NCBI GenBank assembly: GCA_030407085.1
Contig: CM059586.1
Location: forward strand, 86,549,501 to 86,613,500
Origin: Trichopria drosophilae
Lineage: Eukaryota; Arthropoda; Insecta; Hymenoptera; Diapriidae
DNA: 64,000 bases
Direction of reading: 5' to 3'
Under the pieces are notes generated by a model. It was given only the letters and a program-made list of their open reading frames with translations, was not told where the DNA came from and did no database searches. The position numbers and the translations under genes were made by a program. Below, one piece after another: positions 1 to 11,978 of this stretch (position 1 is the stretch's first letter; each line of letters starts with the position of its first letter).

Positions 1-671
1 CAAATTAACATTTCTAAATTTATCCATATGAAGTGAGAGCTGGGCTGCTAAATTTTCCAGGACATTATTTGCTTGAAGGAATTTGTTTTGTACTTTTTCT
101 TAAACCGGTGAAACTATCAGCATATTAATTTTCTTTTAACTTTAAACGCAAATCAACGGAGCATCATAAAAAATGCCGAATATGGACTTTCAAATATTTA
201 TTTATCATTTTCATCAATTGCGGTAACGTTGAATCAATGATTTTTCTTTCAATTTTTCCATAAAAGAGTTAAAATAACTGTTAAATAGGCACTAGGAAAA
301 TCAAGTAAAATTATCTTGCAGAGTAGAGCATCAGTGTTTAAAGAAGGTTCCACAATCAATGGAAAAAAAATCACGAAAGTTAATACTACAAGAAAATATA
401 TTGGTTGTGTCAATAATTATTGTTTGTTTCAAAAATATCTATTATTGTTTGTTTATTATTTATTATTGCACATTAAACAAATTTACCCACACTTCTTGTT
501 AGTTTTCATTTATTTCTACGATTAAAGTTTTTTATGTAAGGTTGAAATAAAAATAAATGTTTTCATAATGCTGACATCAAATCTTTTACGCCCCTCTCCC
601 GTTCAAACGATTGCAATGTCCGCGTTCATGATATGTTATGCGTTTCGTTGCAGCTACGCAATATTCATATA
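1..671. other. AT-rich intergenic, no gene
   Basis: I see no coding exon, RNA gene or clear repeat here. The small open frames are short, lysine/leucine-rich and have no family resemblance. From about 585 the composition becomes less AT-rich, leading into the transposon end at 672. Confidence 0.5.
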
Positions 672-850
672 CAGTGGTCCCCGTCCAAACGCATATGTTT
701 CGTTCCATCAAAAATGTCTGCCCCGTCCAAACGCATAATCTCCCTTAACCCCCACTATGGCAAAAGTTTCTTTGCATTTATCACACTGAGCATACGCGTG
801 AATGTCTCGCTCTGGGGACACAGAAGCACGCTAGCGCCTCTATCGGCAGT
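672..850 (+). mobile_element. Left end of a Tigger-like MITE (family E)
   Basis: Begins with CAGTGGTCCCCGTCCAAACG right after a TA dinucleotide. The subterminal word CCGTCCAAACGCATA occurs twice, at 680-694 and near 722-737. This is the layout of the better preserved CAGTRGTCC families elsewhere in the window: a common end followed by a repeated family-specific word. I could not find the matching right end, so the limit at 850 is approximate and the copy is probably decayed or truncated. Confidence 0.45.
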
Positions 851-1083
851 TTGATACTATTTTCGTTGGATGATGAAAGACTAGTTATATAGAAAATCAT
901 AAAACTGAATGCTAAAGTGATAAATACGTTCCTTATTTTATTCCATTTTACACACGATGAGAAATGCTGGAATAATTACAAAGTAAATAATGATGTACTT
1001 TACATAATATATGTGAATATTAGCAAGTTATATATATTTTAACGAATCGGAGTTTTCTTGGTTATGTTTGTTTTTATGCAGTA

Positions 1084-1356
1084 CACTAATCCCCATCCTA
1101 AGTTATACCGTCGGCTCTTTCAAAATGGCGGAAGTTTATCCAAAGTTATAGCTCCTCACTTTCCCCACTTCCGTAACTCTGTTTATATCCGTGCAATGAG
1201 TGTTTCTGTGTGTGACTGTCGCGAAGCGAGTGTGTCTCAGCGAAACAATGTGGTGGCAAAGGAGAGGAAGAGAATGTCATAACTTTGGACAGGTCAAAAT
1301 ATTACTTTTGATATACATGTAACTTTGGAGGGTATAACTTAGGGCGGGGCATACTG
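1084..1356 (-). mobile_element. Tigger-like MITE, family B copy 1
   Basis: A 273-bp element flanked by TA (1082-1083 and 1357-1358). Its ends are imperfect inverted copies of CAGTAGTCCCC followed by the word CTAAGTTATAC. It matches 9779-10044 and 34738-35193 along its whole length, including the inner AAAATGGCGGAAG, the purine-rich AGGAGAGGAAGAG stretch and internal repeats of the AAGTTATA word. It has no coding capacity. TA duplication and the CAGTRGTCC end are typical of Tigger/pogo-group elements. Confidence 0.85.
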
Positions 1357-1358
1357 TA

Positions 1359-2135
1359 TGTCATTTTGAGGTGAATTGTTTTCAGTTTAAACAAAAAAAT
1401 AGCAATTATTTCTACATAATGGCGGAAGGAGTTACAAAAAATCGCAAAAGAAATGTTAATGGAATACAAAGAACGTTGTGGAATTGAGAATGAATAATGC
1501 TTGTTTTTAGCGAGTTCACCGAAATGCTTGAGCGATTTAGTAAACAGAAGACTTAATTTCGAGCATTTATATACGAATTGCCCAAACGTCCTGTTAGCGA
1601 AAAAAGCGGCAGGATTTAGAGACCTCTGCTGTATCGTCACCGTATCATAGACAGTACAGATGGTAAAATAGAAAGATTTTGTAGGTAACTATTCTATTTT
1701 ACTCGGGGTTCAACATCGTCTTTAGTTTGAAGTCGACTATTTCCGCATATGTGTAAGGATATATTTCAACTAAATTAATAGATATGACCGTGAATTCCAG
1801 CATTTATACCATTCAAATTTAACCTGATCTTCCATAACCTTTGTCGAACTTGTTTCCACCTTACGATAAAGTTAATTTAATTACGAAATATCTACAAAAC
1901 GCATTCTAAAATTAAAAGTCTTTTTTACTAACATTACAAAAATTAATTTAAAACATCATTGTTAAACAGACATGCATAAGTCTAGTTATGTTTGTATAAA
2001 GATAAGTAAAATAATTTTTAAGCGGTTTTATCAACTGGAACGTTGCAAATTCATAACGAACGATGTGTAATCGCATTACCAATACGTAGCTAATACTTGA
2101 CAACAGTAACCAAAATGTTGTTACATATCTGGAAT
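1359..2135. other. AT-rich intergenic, no gene
   Basis: No feature supported. A 112-residue reverse-strand open frame at 1302-1640 overlaps the end of the family B element and shows no recognisable domain. One more ATGGCGG word occurs near 1420. Confidence 0.45.
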
Positions 2136-2170
2136 CCCAATAAGCACGCATTCGAAATAAAGAATTCTTT

Positions 2171-3889
2171 CCCACATAACATGATATTCTTCGTATATTT
2201 GAAATTCATATGAAAATCTCCTGTGAATATCCGTAATATTCTCATAATATACTCAGAATATCATAAAAAGCATATAAAAGTTCATATATCCTATATAGAT
2301 TCTCAGAATATCCAAAACGGAATATTATATTTATTTCGAAATTCGTATATTAGCCGTATATCCCAAAGTCATCCTGAATTTCCTACACATACACGTAAAG
2401 TACGAACGCACCTATCGTATATCCTGCATATATTCTCAGAATATCGAAAACAGAATATGACATGAGACGCATTGGCACCGTTCTCGCAAGTGGTAACAAC
2501 AGAGTCATAAGAATCGACCATCCTGAGACAGACAAGTACATCGATCCCAATAAGCAAAACACAATTTTTAAATATTTAAAAAGAATACTTCTTGAATGCT
2601 TTTATGAAAGAAGAATTCTAGAAGAATTATTCGTGCATGCTTAAAAATATAACTAATGTCCGCTATAGTTATTAAATAAAGAGTTACATAAGAATTCTTT
2701 TTTAAACGTATTTGGTAAAAGGTTCTTCAAAACCTATAATAACATTTTCATAAAGAATTCTTTTACGTAATAGCATGAATATCTAATTAGCATCGAAACA
2801 TCTAAAGAATTCCTAAAGAATTCTTTTGGAATGGTTTTTTGTTAATAATTTTTTTGTAATAAGTTAATAAACGTTTATATAAAAATGTACTTAAACACGC
2901 AATCATTGAAACAATGCATTTTCCAATACATTATTGACTATTATTATTACATTACAGTCTAGTTCGCAAACATCGCGCAGGTGGTATACAAATACTTAAT
3001 CATTAATGCCATGCAGAAGGAGGTACTTTTATATGGAACAACTAGTACCTTCCTCACTTGCGAGAATGGTTGTATATGATAATATACAGAGTGCATGTAT
3101 TGAGCGCAGTACTTGATGCACCACCATGCGGTGGGCGCTCGAAACGTCCACTGTTGCCGACGTGTATCATTAATTTATTCACAAAGAATACTTTAGGACC
3201 ACTTTTATCATAAATGTGACACACTTTTCCTTTAGCCGATCGTGTTTCAAGTCATACATTTTTTCATAATGATTACTTCGTGACTACTTTTGCAATGATT
3301 TGTTGCGGACATTCGAGATTACCTAAAGAATTCTTTACTTCAAACGTGTGTTTATTGGGATGCCTATCAGAAAGTCTGATGGTCTATTACCACTACAAAG
3401 ATGGCTATAAAAAATTAAAATGCGAATAAAGGAAACTGTTGTTAATAAATAAAATTATGGAAGTATTGCAAGAAACTTCGAAGTGAATAAACTTAACGAG
3501 GCCCAATCTGAACGTGTACGTTTTGTATAAACCTCATACTCTCAAGGGGTGAAATGTTTTTCATATTTTGTTAAGGATAAATCGATTTTTTTTAACTGTA
3601 ATCCTGTGGTTCGCCAAAAAATATATATCAAATATATTCGGAGAGAAGCACAGAATATTTTATATTTGATTATCGAAAATGTATGAATTATATAATACAA
3701 TGTATATTCTCAGAATTTCGTGAATAATATTCTGAGGACATCGTGAGAACAAATTTTGAGCGGACATAGAAACATTCTGAGTATATTCTCAGAATATCGC
3801 AACATTTATTTCGAATATCCTCAGAACATCGAGCATGATATACCGAGTATATATTGAGAATATTCTGTGAATATCATGTGTTATGTGGG
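2171..3889. mobile_element. Element X with CCCACATAAC ends, inserted in Y'
   Basis: The ends are inverted copies of CCCACATAACA followed by TGATATTC, at 2171 and 3889. The subterminal 300-400 bp on both sides are packed with the word GAATATTCTCAGAATAT and its variants. X interrupts the Y' sequence between CTTT (2170) and TTAAGTAG (3890), and is itself interrupted by Y at 2546-3359. No coding capacity seen. Confidence 0.7.
2546..3359 (+). mobile_element. Inner element Y (CCCAATAARC ends)
   Basis: An 814-bp inverted-repeat element inside X, bounded by CCCAATAAGCAAAACAC at 2546 and the inverted version GTGTGTTTATTGGG ending at 3359, with AT on both sides. It is rich in AAAGAATTCTTT. Its inverse is found in Y' (2136-2170 plus 3890-4620), so the two copies form arms of roughly 750 bp that could fold back on each other. 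Non-coding. Confidence 0.7.
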
Positions 3890-4620
3890 TTAAGTAGTAT
3901 CGAATGTCCGCAATAAATACAGCATTCCAAAAGTAGTCACAAAGTAATCTTCATGGAAAAATGAATAAATAAAAAACCTCGAAGGGATTTGCAGTTATAA
4001 TAAATGTCATAAAATATTGTTTTTGGATAAATTCATGATACACAGAATGTGCGGTCGTCTTGCCAACTTGACTCCCAGCCAACAACAGAGGATGTTTCGA
4101 TGTCCTCCCTCCGCATGGTGGCGTATTAAGCGCTACGTTGAACCCTCTGTATTATATAATTATTCTCGCAAGTGATGAAAGTTTACAAACACTTCGATTT
4201 GAATGACACGTATGTGTTAAGTATTCGACTTTAATATAATAATAGTCAACAATGTACAAATATATAAGAAAATGTGTTTTTTCAATGTTTTCCTGTTTAA
4301 GTACTCACATCAATTTTTTTAAGTAGATTTTTTAAAAAAACGTTCGTTAAGAATTCTTTAGGAACTCTTAGAACTCTCGGTGCTTATTGGTCACTCACAC
4401 TATTCAGCAAAAGAATTTTTTATAAACACTTGTCGTTTTTAAAGAATTTTGTTTAGAACCCGAAAAAAGACGAATTCTTATCTATCTCGTTATTTAATAA
4501 CCATAGCGGACATTCGTTATATTTTTAAGCATACACAAAGAATTGTTTTGGAATCCTTCTTTCATAAAAGCATTAAAGAATTCTTTTGGAATATTTTAAC
4601 ATTTCTGTTTGCCTCATTCG

Positions 4621-5444
4621 GATGTAACTTTTGGATTGTGGTGTATGGAATCATGTTTCAAATGGTTAAAGTACTGGACTGTAAACTGCATAATTTGAAA
4701 TATGCAATTGAAAAATACATTTAATTCTAAAACATTTACATAGTATAATTCGAATTTAAAATTCTGTTTTAAATAAAAGGCGAAAGTGCACACATTTTTC
4801 ATGTCGGTGAGATTTCTTTATGTCCTGTGGACAAACCGCTGGGGAATTCCCAAATAGTTACGCACCACGAGGCTCGAAGAGAAGATGCCGATGTATGCGT
4901 TCAAACTATTAATGTCGTCTTTAAATGAAACGGAAGTGAAAGCCACTCGATTGTGATGAGGGATGCAGATAGCTGCAATGAATAGAAAACATCTACGAAA
5001 TGTCTTGTTAGATGGAAAATTAAAAATCGCATATTTATACTTTAAATAAAAAAAATATGACATTGAACTAAATTTTTTCTGAACATATTCCCGTCGTTTC
5101 AGTGTTTGCAGAAAAGAATTCATCGGTGTGGAATGTGCGACTATTCCTTTTCAGATGAATAATGTACCGATGACGCGTTGCATTGTTATCGATTTAGTAA
5201 CATTGACACAGAAAATTTTAATAAGCTTAGTGAAAGAAAACAGATTCAATAAAAACTGACTGTGAAAATATGATAATTTTATGAAAATATTTTTTTTGCT
5301 CATATTTTTGTAATGTGCTCCCAACAAAAAAAAATTAAGTAAGATCGAATTCAGAAATTATGTTTCCAATCCGGTTTCTTGACCGAATTGAGAAGTGACC
5401 GAGTCTCACGTGGATTTCCCAATATTGGAATTAGGAAAAATTCC
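4621..5444. other. AT-rich intergenic, no gene
   Basis: No supported gene. A 101-residue reverse-strand open frame at 4818-5123 has no recognisable domain. Confidence 0.45.
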
Positions 5445-6324
5445 CCAATAAACGAAAAAGTATACGGAATCAATATTTTGCATTCTGTTTCTTTCTAGTG
5501 GTTTATTGACTATTCGAGATTATTATTCGAATTTAAACTATTTTATAGATTCTACCCTAAATATTATAAGACAAAATATCATGCCAAAATATTATTTGGA
5601 CAAAATATTATTTCTCTGATATAAGCACAACTTAATACCGAAAATAATTTTTATTAAGTGTATATGACTGCAACAGAACAACTGACTAACTAAACGACGC
5701 GCGACCAAAACAACGACTGAAAACAATACATACATACTACTCCAGTATGTAATCACATTCAAGGAATTTTGACATAATAAATACAAGCGTCTAAACAATA
5801 TTTTTGATTGCAATATTATTAAATATAATATTTCAGATTATAATATTTTGTTCAAATAATATTTTGTCCACATAAGAGATTTGAATAAAATAATAATATT
5901 TTGTCCTGTGATGAATTGTGCTAATAATATTTTTGCATGATATTTTGTCCAATAATATTTAGGGGTGTTACCATTTTATACGACCTGTAATACCAGGATT
6001 GAATTCATTCGATCTTATACGATACCGTATTTCACGCATTACAAAAATTGATTTGTTGCGGCTTATAATAGCTTTAAATTCTGTTAATTTAATCGAAGAA
6101 TTGATTATATCGTTTTCCGTATTTCATAATTTTCGAAGAAATGTTATGTTTTCTAATTTTGAGTTTAAATCATTCGATAATCCAAAGTAATCGTTTCTTT
6201 GAGGTTATGTGCGTTTATGTATTGCGTATACACTCGCATTCGTAACTGAAAGAGTGGGAAAGAAACATACTTATTTCGTATTAAATCGTACACAGATTTT
6301 TCGTATACTTCTTCATTTGTTGGG
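5445..6324 (-). mobile_element. CCCAAYAAACG MITE with a nested element
   Basis: Bounded by CCCAATAAACGAAAAAGTAT at 5445 and an inverted CCCAACAAATGAAGAAGTAT ending at 6324. The two subterminal regions match the two ends of the minimal copy at 50503-50655 in reverse orientation: one side carries the TTTTGCATTCTGTTTC word, the other CCCACTCTTTCAGTTACGAA. The interior holds a second inverted-repeat element (5554-5965). No transposase. Confidence 0.7.
5554..5965. mobile_element. Nested MITE with CCCTAAATATTAT ends
   Basis: About 412 bp with inverted ends CCCTAAATATTAT followed by GACAAAATATCATG. Inside, the word ACAAAATATTAT is repeated several times on both strands. It lies wholly inside the element 5445-6324. 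Non-coding. Confidence 0.65.
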
Positions 6325-6610
6325 TCGTTTTAGTGCATCTGCTTTATTATATATATTTTTTTATTATAAAGAAAAAAAAAACAAATGTTACGTCCATGAC
6401 AGGCATTGTTTACCTCATTACTTAGTTCCGGAATTGATTACATTTTAATTCGTGCTTTCATGTAAAAAACTCCTAGTCAATGTTTTTAGGCTATGTTTAT
6501 GTTCTATTCACGCATTACATCATATTAGTATGAAAGAACTTCAATGAAAATGGTCAAGAAATCGAAATAAAACGTATTTAAATTGTTATAATTCTTTTTC
6601 GTTTGTTGGG
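6325..6610. repeat. Repeat shared in inverse with 12820-12956
   Basis: 6325-6450 is the reverse complement of 12820-12956, including the words GATGCACTAAAACGA and ATGTTACGTCCATGACAGG. The similarity continues across the CCCAAC junction into the neighbouring element in both places. An isolated CCCAACAAACG end in inverse orientation closes this stretch at 6610, and its subterminal sequence resembles the right end at 14016. Confidence 0.6.
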
Positions 6611-6786
6611 CCCTCGTACTATATTTATATTTGGTGCGTTTTGTATAGTAAGTTCTAATTATTTAAATTTTATTCTAAATATTTACTTTTTATGAAGAGA
6701 AAATTTACAATTTTTTTTTTCATGTTTTAAAATTCAAAAAGCGCAAGGCGATGATTTTGTAGGTTATGTTCTTGTCTGTGTACAGT

Positions 6787-7166
6787 TTAAGGGGTTCTAA
6801 AGTGCTCGACCGATAGGGTAGGAAATTTCACTAAAAAACGTAAAATCAAGAAGACTGAATAAAATTGTCAAAATTCAGGCTCTGCGAGGGCAATTCTACG
6901 CACTATAAACAGTTTTTTAGAAAATACGACAGATATCGATTGAGAACTCAACGAGAATTTTCGGAAATAAGTGATTTTTATTTATTTCCCAAAATTCTCG
7001 GTCAGATTTCAATTAATGTCTTTAGCATTTTCTAGAATACCTTCCGTAGTAAATAAAATTGCCCTTACAGAGCCCAAATTTTGAAAAATCGATTCAGTCA
7101 TTTTTTATTTTGGGTTTTTAGGGTAAATTCCTACCTTATCGGTCGAGTACTTTAGAATCGCTTTAA
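6787..7166. mobile_element. piggyBac-type MITE (TTAA flanks)
   Basis: Inverted ends TTAAGGGGTTCTAAAGTG at 6787 and the inverse of TTAAAGCGATTCTAAAGT ending at 7166, followed on both sides by CTCGACCGATARGGTAGGAA. The first four bases and the right-hand TTAA (7163-7166) fit a TTAA target duplication, the hallmark of piggyBac-group elements. A second, partial copy ends at 18727. Non-coding. Confidence 0.7.
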
Positions 7167-8629
7167 ATCGGTTTAAAACGTCGGGAAATATAATGAGAAA
7201 ACGAATTAAACTTGAATAAATTCAATTCAATTATTCTTTGTTTGTTGGACAAACAAATTGAAATTGACTAAAATCAATTCAGTTTTTAATAATTTAATGC
7301 AATTACTGAACTATTTGAATACGTTTGAATCGATTAGTGAATGTTTATTAATTATTTGTAAATTCCATAATTTAATTTGATATTATTCAAATTTTCAACT
7401 GAATAAATTCTAATAAAAGTAAAAATATATTTATTGTTATACACACATTGAATAAAACAATATTTAAAAATTTGTTATTTTTTTTCAAATACATTTTAGT
7501 AAAATAATTGGAATTTAACATTTTTATTATCGGTTCGAAAACAAAATACTCATTTGATAAAGTTATCTTTTTATTTCAGAGAACTTTGAATATAACTCAA
7601 TTAAAAATTATTATCTGCGATTGTTCGTTGCAATTCAAGTATAGATAGAAAACAATCTTTTAAAATGTTTAAATTAATTTGTTAAATTACAATATAAAAA
7701 GTTTATTGTTAATTGTGTTTATCAAAACGAATTCTCATTTATGGATCTATTAGTTGAATTGAATTAAAAAAGCTTAATATTGATTGAATTTAAGTGAACC
7801 AGTTTGAATAAAAATTGTTAAATTCAGTAGTGAAATTGAATTCGCTTTAATATTATTCAATTCATTTAAACAAATTGAATCATTGTCTTTTCCCTTAGAG
7901 TTTCATTATCCTTAAAATTTAAAAATCATTTTCTAACGATTCTCATTCAAAGATATCTTCACTACATAAATCTATCAACGTAGTGTGACAATAAAGTGAC
8001 GATTATGTAACTCTCGTTGTATCTGTATATTGTATTCCTTTGAAATTTATACAGAATAGAAGAAATAAATATATATTAATGAAGCTCATATACGAAAATA
8101 AATTAACTGGTTCGTTATGTGTAATTAACTAAAGGGAATGTGTAGTGTTCTACATTCGTTAAAGTTTTCGTTACATATCGAATAGTTTACGGACTGAATT
8201 CTGATGATTTTTTAATGATTTCTAAAACCCGTAACAAATTTCAAATTAAGTAAAGACATTTATTGTTCTTTACCATTGTTCAGAATGAAAAATAATTATC
8301 CAAATAAACATGGTAATTTTGTTAAACGAATGCTAAACGATTTTATACATTACAACAATAATTAAACACAAATTTTTATTATCGAAGGTATCACACTAAC
8401 ATACTTCAAACAGAACACAACAGAAATTGGTAATTCAGTGTTTCCCCCTGTGAAATTCCCCATGAATCACCTGAGAGGGATCATTAAAGCTGAACGAACT
8501 TTCATTTACGACAAGTAGATTTTATGCAGGAATATGATACATATTTTTCTAGTGAGAACATAATTTTTGTAGCTCCTTCAGGTAATCATTTTTGTAAATA
8601 ACTTACATGCAAAAAAAATTTTAAGTCAA
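7167..8629. repeat. Low-complexity AATTCAATT-rich region
   Basis: Very AT-rich. From about 7195 to 7890 it is dominated by the words AATTCAATT, TTGAATAAA and their inverses, which makes many weak inverted repeats. A degenerate TTTGTTTGTTGG end sits near 7250. No coding sequence seen. 7890-8629 shows nothing I can name. Confidence 0.4.
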
Positions 8630-9415
8630 TGCGACAGCATTTTGGGAAGTAGTAGTTACCACACAGATTCTGACGAATTTAAAATGACGGTTACAATTCG
8701 AATTCGTTAAAAAGAAAATTTTTATAAACAGATCAAATTTGAGTGCACCTTTAAAAATATTTATTCATAATTTCTAGACGATATAGTTATTAATAATTAT
8801 TTGTAATGATTTATAAACGTTGTTGAAACGGAAAAACTTGGTGCTATATTTATTCTAAAGCTTCCGTATCGAAAACATTGCAAGATACACTAAAAATGCA
8901 CTAAACCTTTTTTATAGAGCACAAAATTTCCCAAAAAAAAGTCAGCGAGAGCCTTAGTCTAAAGTTAATAGATTATCCATGAATAACGCTGGAATTTTGT
9001 CTTGAAAGTTAATTACGAATATTTTAGAATTTTTGTAAAATATGAGGCATATTATATCGTTGCTCGTGGCTATAAGCTATTAACTTTAGTCTAGAGCCCT
9101 CCCTGACTTTTTTGTAGGAAATTTTGTGCTGTACAAAAAAGTTTCAGTGCATTTTTAGTATATCTTGCACTGTTTTCGATACGGAAGCTTTAGAATGAAA
9201 AAAGTACCAAGTTTTTCCATTTCAACAACTTTTGTAGATCATTAAAATTAATTATTAATATAACTACATAGTCGGAAAATTATGAATAACTATTCAAAAA
9301 GATGTAATAAAATTGTATCTGTTCATAACAATTTTCTTTTTAACGATTTCGAATTTTAATCGCCATTTGAAATTCGTCAGAAATCGTCCGGTAGCTGTTA
9401 CTTCCCTGAGCAGTG
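8630..9415. mobile_element. Large palindromic (foldback) element
   Basis: Two arms of about 370 bp (8630-9000 and 9030-9415) are inverted copies of each other at moderate identity. Marker words are GGGAAGTARYAGYTACC, TCTGACGAATTT, CTAAAGCTTCCGTATCGAAAAC and TAGTCTAAAGTTAATAG. The ends are diffuse, so the borders are approximate. Non-coding. Confidence 0.7.
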
Positions 9416-9616
9416 GCATTTACTTCAAATTTCTTTCTGTGTACAATTATTTCTGAATGTCACATCTATTTATTTTTTATAAAATCACGCTGTGAGAAAA
9501 TATAGATTTAAAATGTACAGTAGTCCTTCCCTTATTCTAATTTGTCCAGTCAGGCAAGATGGCGGCCTTCTTCCCTTATTCTAATTTTCCCCTCTCCCCC
9601 ACTACTTAAATTTGTA

Positions 9617-10193
9617 CAGTGGTCCTCCTCTTATTTCAACTCCTATTATTTTAACTGCTTCCTTTATTTTAACTTTCATTCGTCCCTTATGTTAACTCCT
9701 TCCCCTCGTGAGTTCCCCCACCATTCGCCATTTGAAAGTGTTCAAAAGAGTTCGGACTGCTGTTTGCGCTTGCGCATACAGTAGTCTCCGCTCTAAGTTA
9801 TACCGCCCAAAGTTATATGTTTTGCCTAAATTATAGATTTGACTTGTCCAAAGTTATACCACTGTCTTCCTCTCCTTCCCCCACCACATTGTTTCGCTGA
9901 GCCACACTTGCTCACGATACACAGACACAGTCATTGCACAGATATAAACAGTTACAGAAGTGGGGATAGTGAGGGGCTATAACTTTGGATAAACTTCCGC
10001 CATTTTGAAAGAACCGACGGTATAACTTAGGATGGGGACTACTGTACAGGTGAAGAAAGACGCCACTATATATCCTCTTTCTGTTTTTATTCTCTCATAC
10101 CGCTAGTGGTGAGGATGAGGGGAAGCGGTAAAATAAGAGAAGAAGCAGCCATCTTCCTTGACTCGAAAAGTTAAAATAAGGGGAGGGCCACTG
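9617..10193 (+). mobile_element. Tigger-like MITE, family C (middle of three)
   Basis: Flanked by TA (9615-9616, 10194-10195). Left end CAGTGGTCCTCCTCTTATTT, right end the inverse of CAGTGGCCCTCCCCTTATTT. Its family word is CTTATTTTAACT, repeated inside both ends. The right half contains the inverse of GGAAGATGGCTGC. It sits inside family A and is itself split by family B at 9779-10044. Confidence 0.85.
9779..10044 (+). mobile_element. Tigger-like MITE, family B copy 2 (innermost)
   Basis: 266 bp flanked by TA (9777-9778, 10045-10046). Left end CAGTAGTCTCCGCTCTAAG, right end the inverse of CAGTAGTCCCCATCCTAAG. It matches 1084-1356 in inverse orientation and 34738-35193 in the same one. It contains CCGCCATTTTGAAAG and repeated AAAGTTATA words. 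As the innermost insertion it is the most recent of the three. Confidence 0.88.
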
Positions 10194-10332
10194 TAGTCTC
10201 TTTTTCTTTTGTCGCGCATGCGCCGTTATTTGTGTTTAGAAAATCCGCACGTCAACACACGTCAGTAGAGAGAACGCGCGAGGGGAAATATTAGAATAGG
10301 AGAAGAATTAGAATAAGGGAAGGAATACTGTA

Positions 10333-11049
10333 TCTGTAAAACTGGTGGGTAAATTTCTAGGTTATTTTATGTTTAACGAATTTGTTTCGAATATCAAATG
10401 AAACTTTGGTATCAAAAGGGATAACGTTTTATTATGGAAAAATCGGTCAAATAAGAATATTCTTTATTTTGAACAGGGATAGAACGCAACAAAATAAAAA
10501 TTGCTCTTGAAGCAATCATCACTGATTTCTCTGGGATTAACGCATAATTATGATGTTACGTTGTAGAAACGAGTTTACAACTTGTACAAGTATTTGATTT
10601 TGACAGTAAATTTGCATTTTACTAGTTTTTTCTCAAATAATTTGAGATTACAGTATTTTTAATTAAATGAAAAGTCTTAGATTTATCTATATCAGTGTAA
10701 GTAATCTTTCTATTTACAGAAGTCGCATTTAAACATACATTCGCTTCATTCATTTATTATCATTTCATACAAGTTTTGAATCGAAGAATGTAAATTTTAA
10801 AAACAAGATCTTATAACATTCTTTTCTGAACAAGCAACATTTATCACATGATCATTATATTTCGACATAAGCGTTCTATGTACAATCTGCGTTGATCAAT
10901 ATTCGTATTATTAAACAGAAATTAAAAGTACCTTATAAAAATAGAAAATTATAGAATCGTATAAAAATATAAGTAAAATGTATAACCAAACTATATTGTA
11001 AATATATCCTGTGAAATGAATTAGAAATACTTAATATAAATATATTTTA
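10333..11049. other. AT-rich spacer downstream of PSF1
   Basis: No gene or clear repeat. It would include the PSF1 3' UTR, but I see no canonical AATAAA on the minus strand within the first 200 bases. The nearest TTTATT on the plus strand is near 10753. Confidence 0.4.
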
Positions 11050-11846
11050 CTAATGAGAAATGTGTTCAAGAATCCCTTGCCTAATGAGAGCTTCGCACTG
11101 CGTCGTGGGTAATAGGTGGTAGGTATTTTTTTTCAAATTCAAAACTTGACCATCTTCGAGTTCAAATTTTCCATAATCCTGCAAGCATCGAACCTGAAAA
11201 TATAATTTATAAGTATCCTTTTCTTGTAATTGTACAATGATAAACTTACTTCGATGTATAGTGATTTTGGTGGCACCATATCATGCATAATATTTAAACC
11301 TTTGCCGTCTCCTATCGACCTCATGTACATTGCTAACGATCTGTTGTACGATTGAAACCAATGAATTTCTGGACCGAGTAAATTGCAAGAAACTTCGGGA
11401 GGAAGAATACTACCAACTTCCCAGCGCACATTTCTCAATCTTCGCATTCGAGTATGCACGTATGCCATTAAACAACGTTTATTGCGTCCTAATACGGCAT
11501 GTCGAAAGCTTAGAGTTGAATGAAGATTTGAATCACTTTCCACTACTTCTTGTCTAAAAGAAAATAAGATAATGAACTGCCCAAAGGTATGTAACACATT
11601 AAAAATAATATCTCACACGTCTTTCATGTTTTCCTCGTATAGCGACTGCATTTCTTCGATAACTTGTTGATATAAAAGTTCCTATAAACATTAATAGTTT
11701 TATGCAGTTATTAAACTAAATATAATAAAGTAATATCTAATACATTTTGCAATTTACAATTCATTACTAAAACTTACATTAAATGGTTTAATTCCATCAG
11801 AAATAACTAATTCCTGAATAAGTTTTATGGCATCTTTTCCAAACAT
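11050..11846 (-). CDS. Psf1: GINS complex subunit PSF1 (GINS1)
   Basis: PSF1 is one of four subunits of GINS, which joins MCM2-7 and CDC45 in the replicative helicase in the nucleus. Four exons on the minus strand join in frame with GT-AG introns: 11846-11778, 11681-11617, 11553-11250 and 11193-11050. They give 193 residues (human PSF1 has about 196). The start MFGKDAIKLIQEL is where the family begins. The third exon carries the conserved core with the family signatures FRHAVLGRNKRCLMAYVH, RWEVGSILP, RSLAMYMRSIGDGKGLNI and PPKSLYIEVRCLQDYG. The last exon encodes the small C-terminal beta domain, ending LIRQGILEHISH. Splice phases agree at every junction. An E2F-like palindrome lies 133 bases upstream. 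Recognition is by sequence pattern and is strong. The gene looks intact. Confidence 0.95.
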
Positions 11847-11978
11847 TTCGCTTAGTATTAAAAACAAGTACAAAATTATCAAAAACAGTATACAAAACAA
11901 ACTAAGTTTAAAAAATGACAACAGTAAACACAGGCGCATACAAAAGAATTTTAGGTTATGAAACAATTAGTATTTTAA

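Larger units (their letters stand above)
2136..4620 (-). mobile_element. Outer element Y', split by element X
   Basis: The first 35 bases (2136-2170, starting CCCAATAAGCACGC) and the segment 3890-4620 together form one inverted copy of element Y (2546-3359). Both carry the end CCCAATAARC, the AAAGAATTCTTT palindromes, the GAATGTCCGC word, and a shared inner stretch with TTGACTATTATTA and CGCATGGTGG. Without the 1.7-kb insertion X, Y' would be about 0.77 kb, close to the 0.81 kb of Y. The right terminus is decayed, so 4620 is approximate. No transposase is encoded. Confidence 0.7.
9518..10330 (+). mobile_element. Tigger-like MITE, family A (outermost of three)
   Basis: Flanked by TA (9516-9517, 10331-10332). 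Left end CAGTAGTCCTTCCCTTATTC, right end its inverse with one mismatch (CAGTATTCC). The family word CCTTATTCTAATTT is repeated just inside each end. CAAGATGGCGGC lies at about 9555. The copy is split by a family C element at 9617-10193. Another family A copy is at 38424-38734. Confidence 0.85.

Noticed and set aside
2160..4600. AAAGAATTCTTT repeats as heat-shock elements
   Set aside because: The GAA/TTC blocks are not spaced as nGAAnnTTCn. They are a family word of elements Y and Y'.
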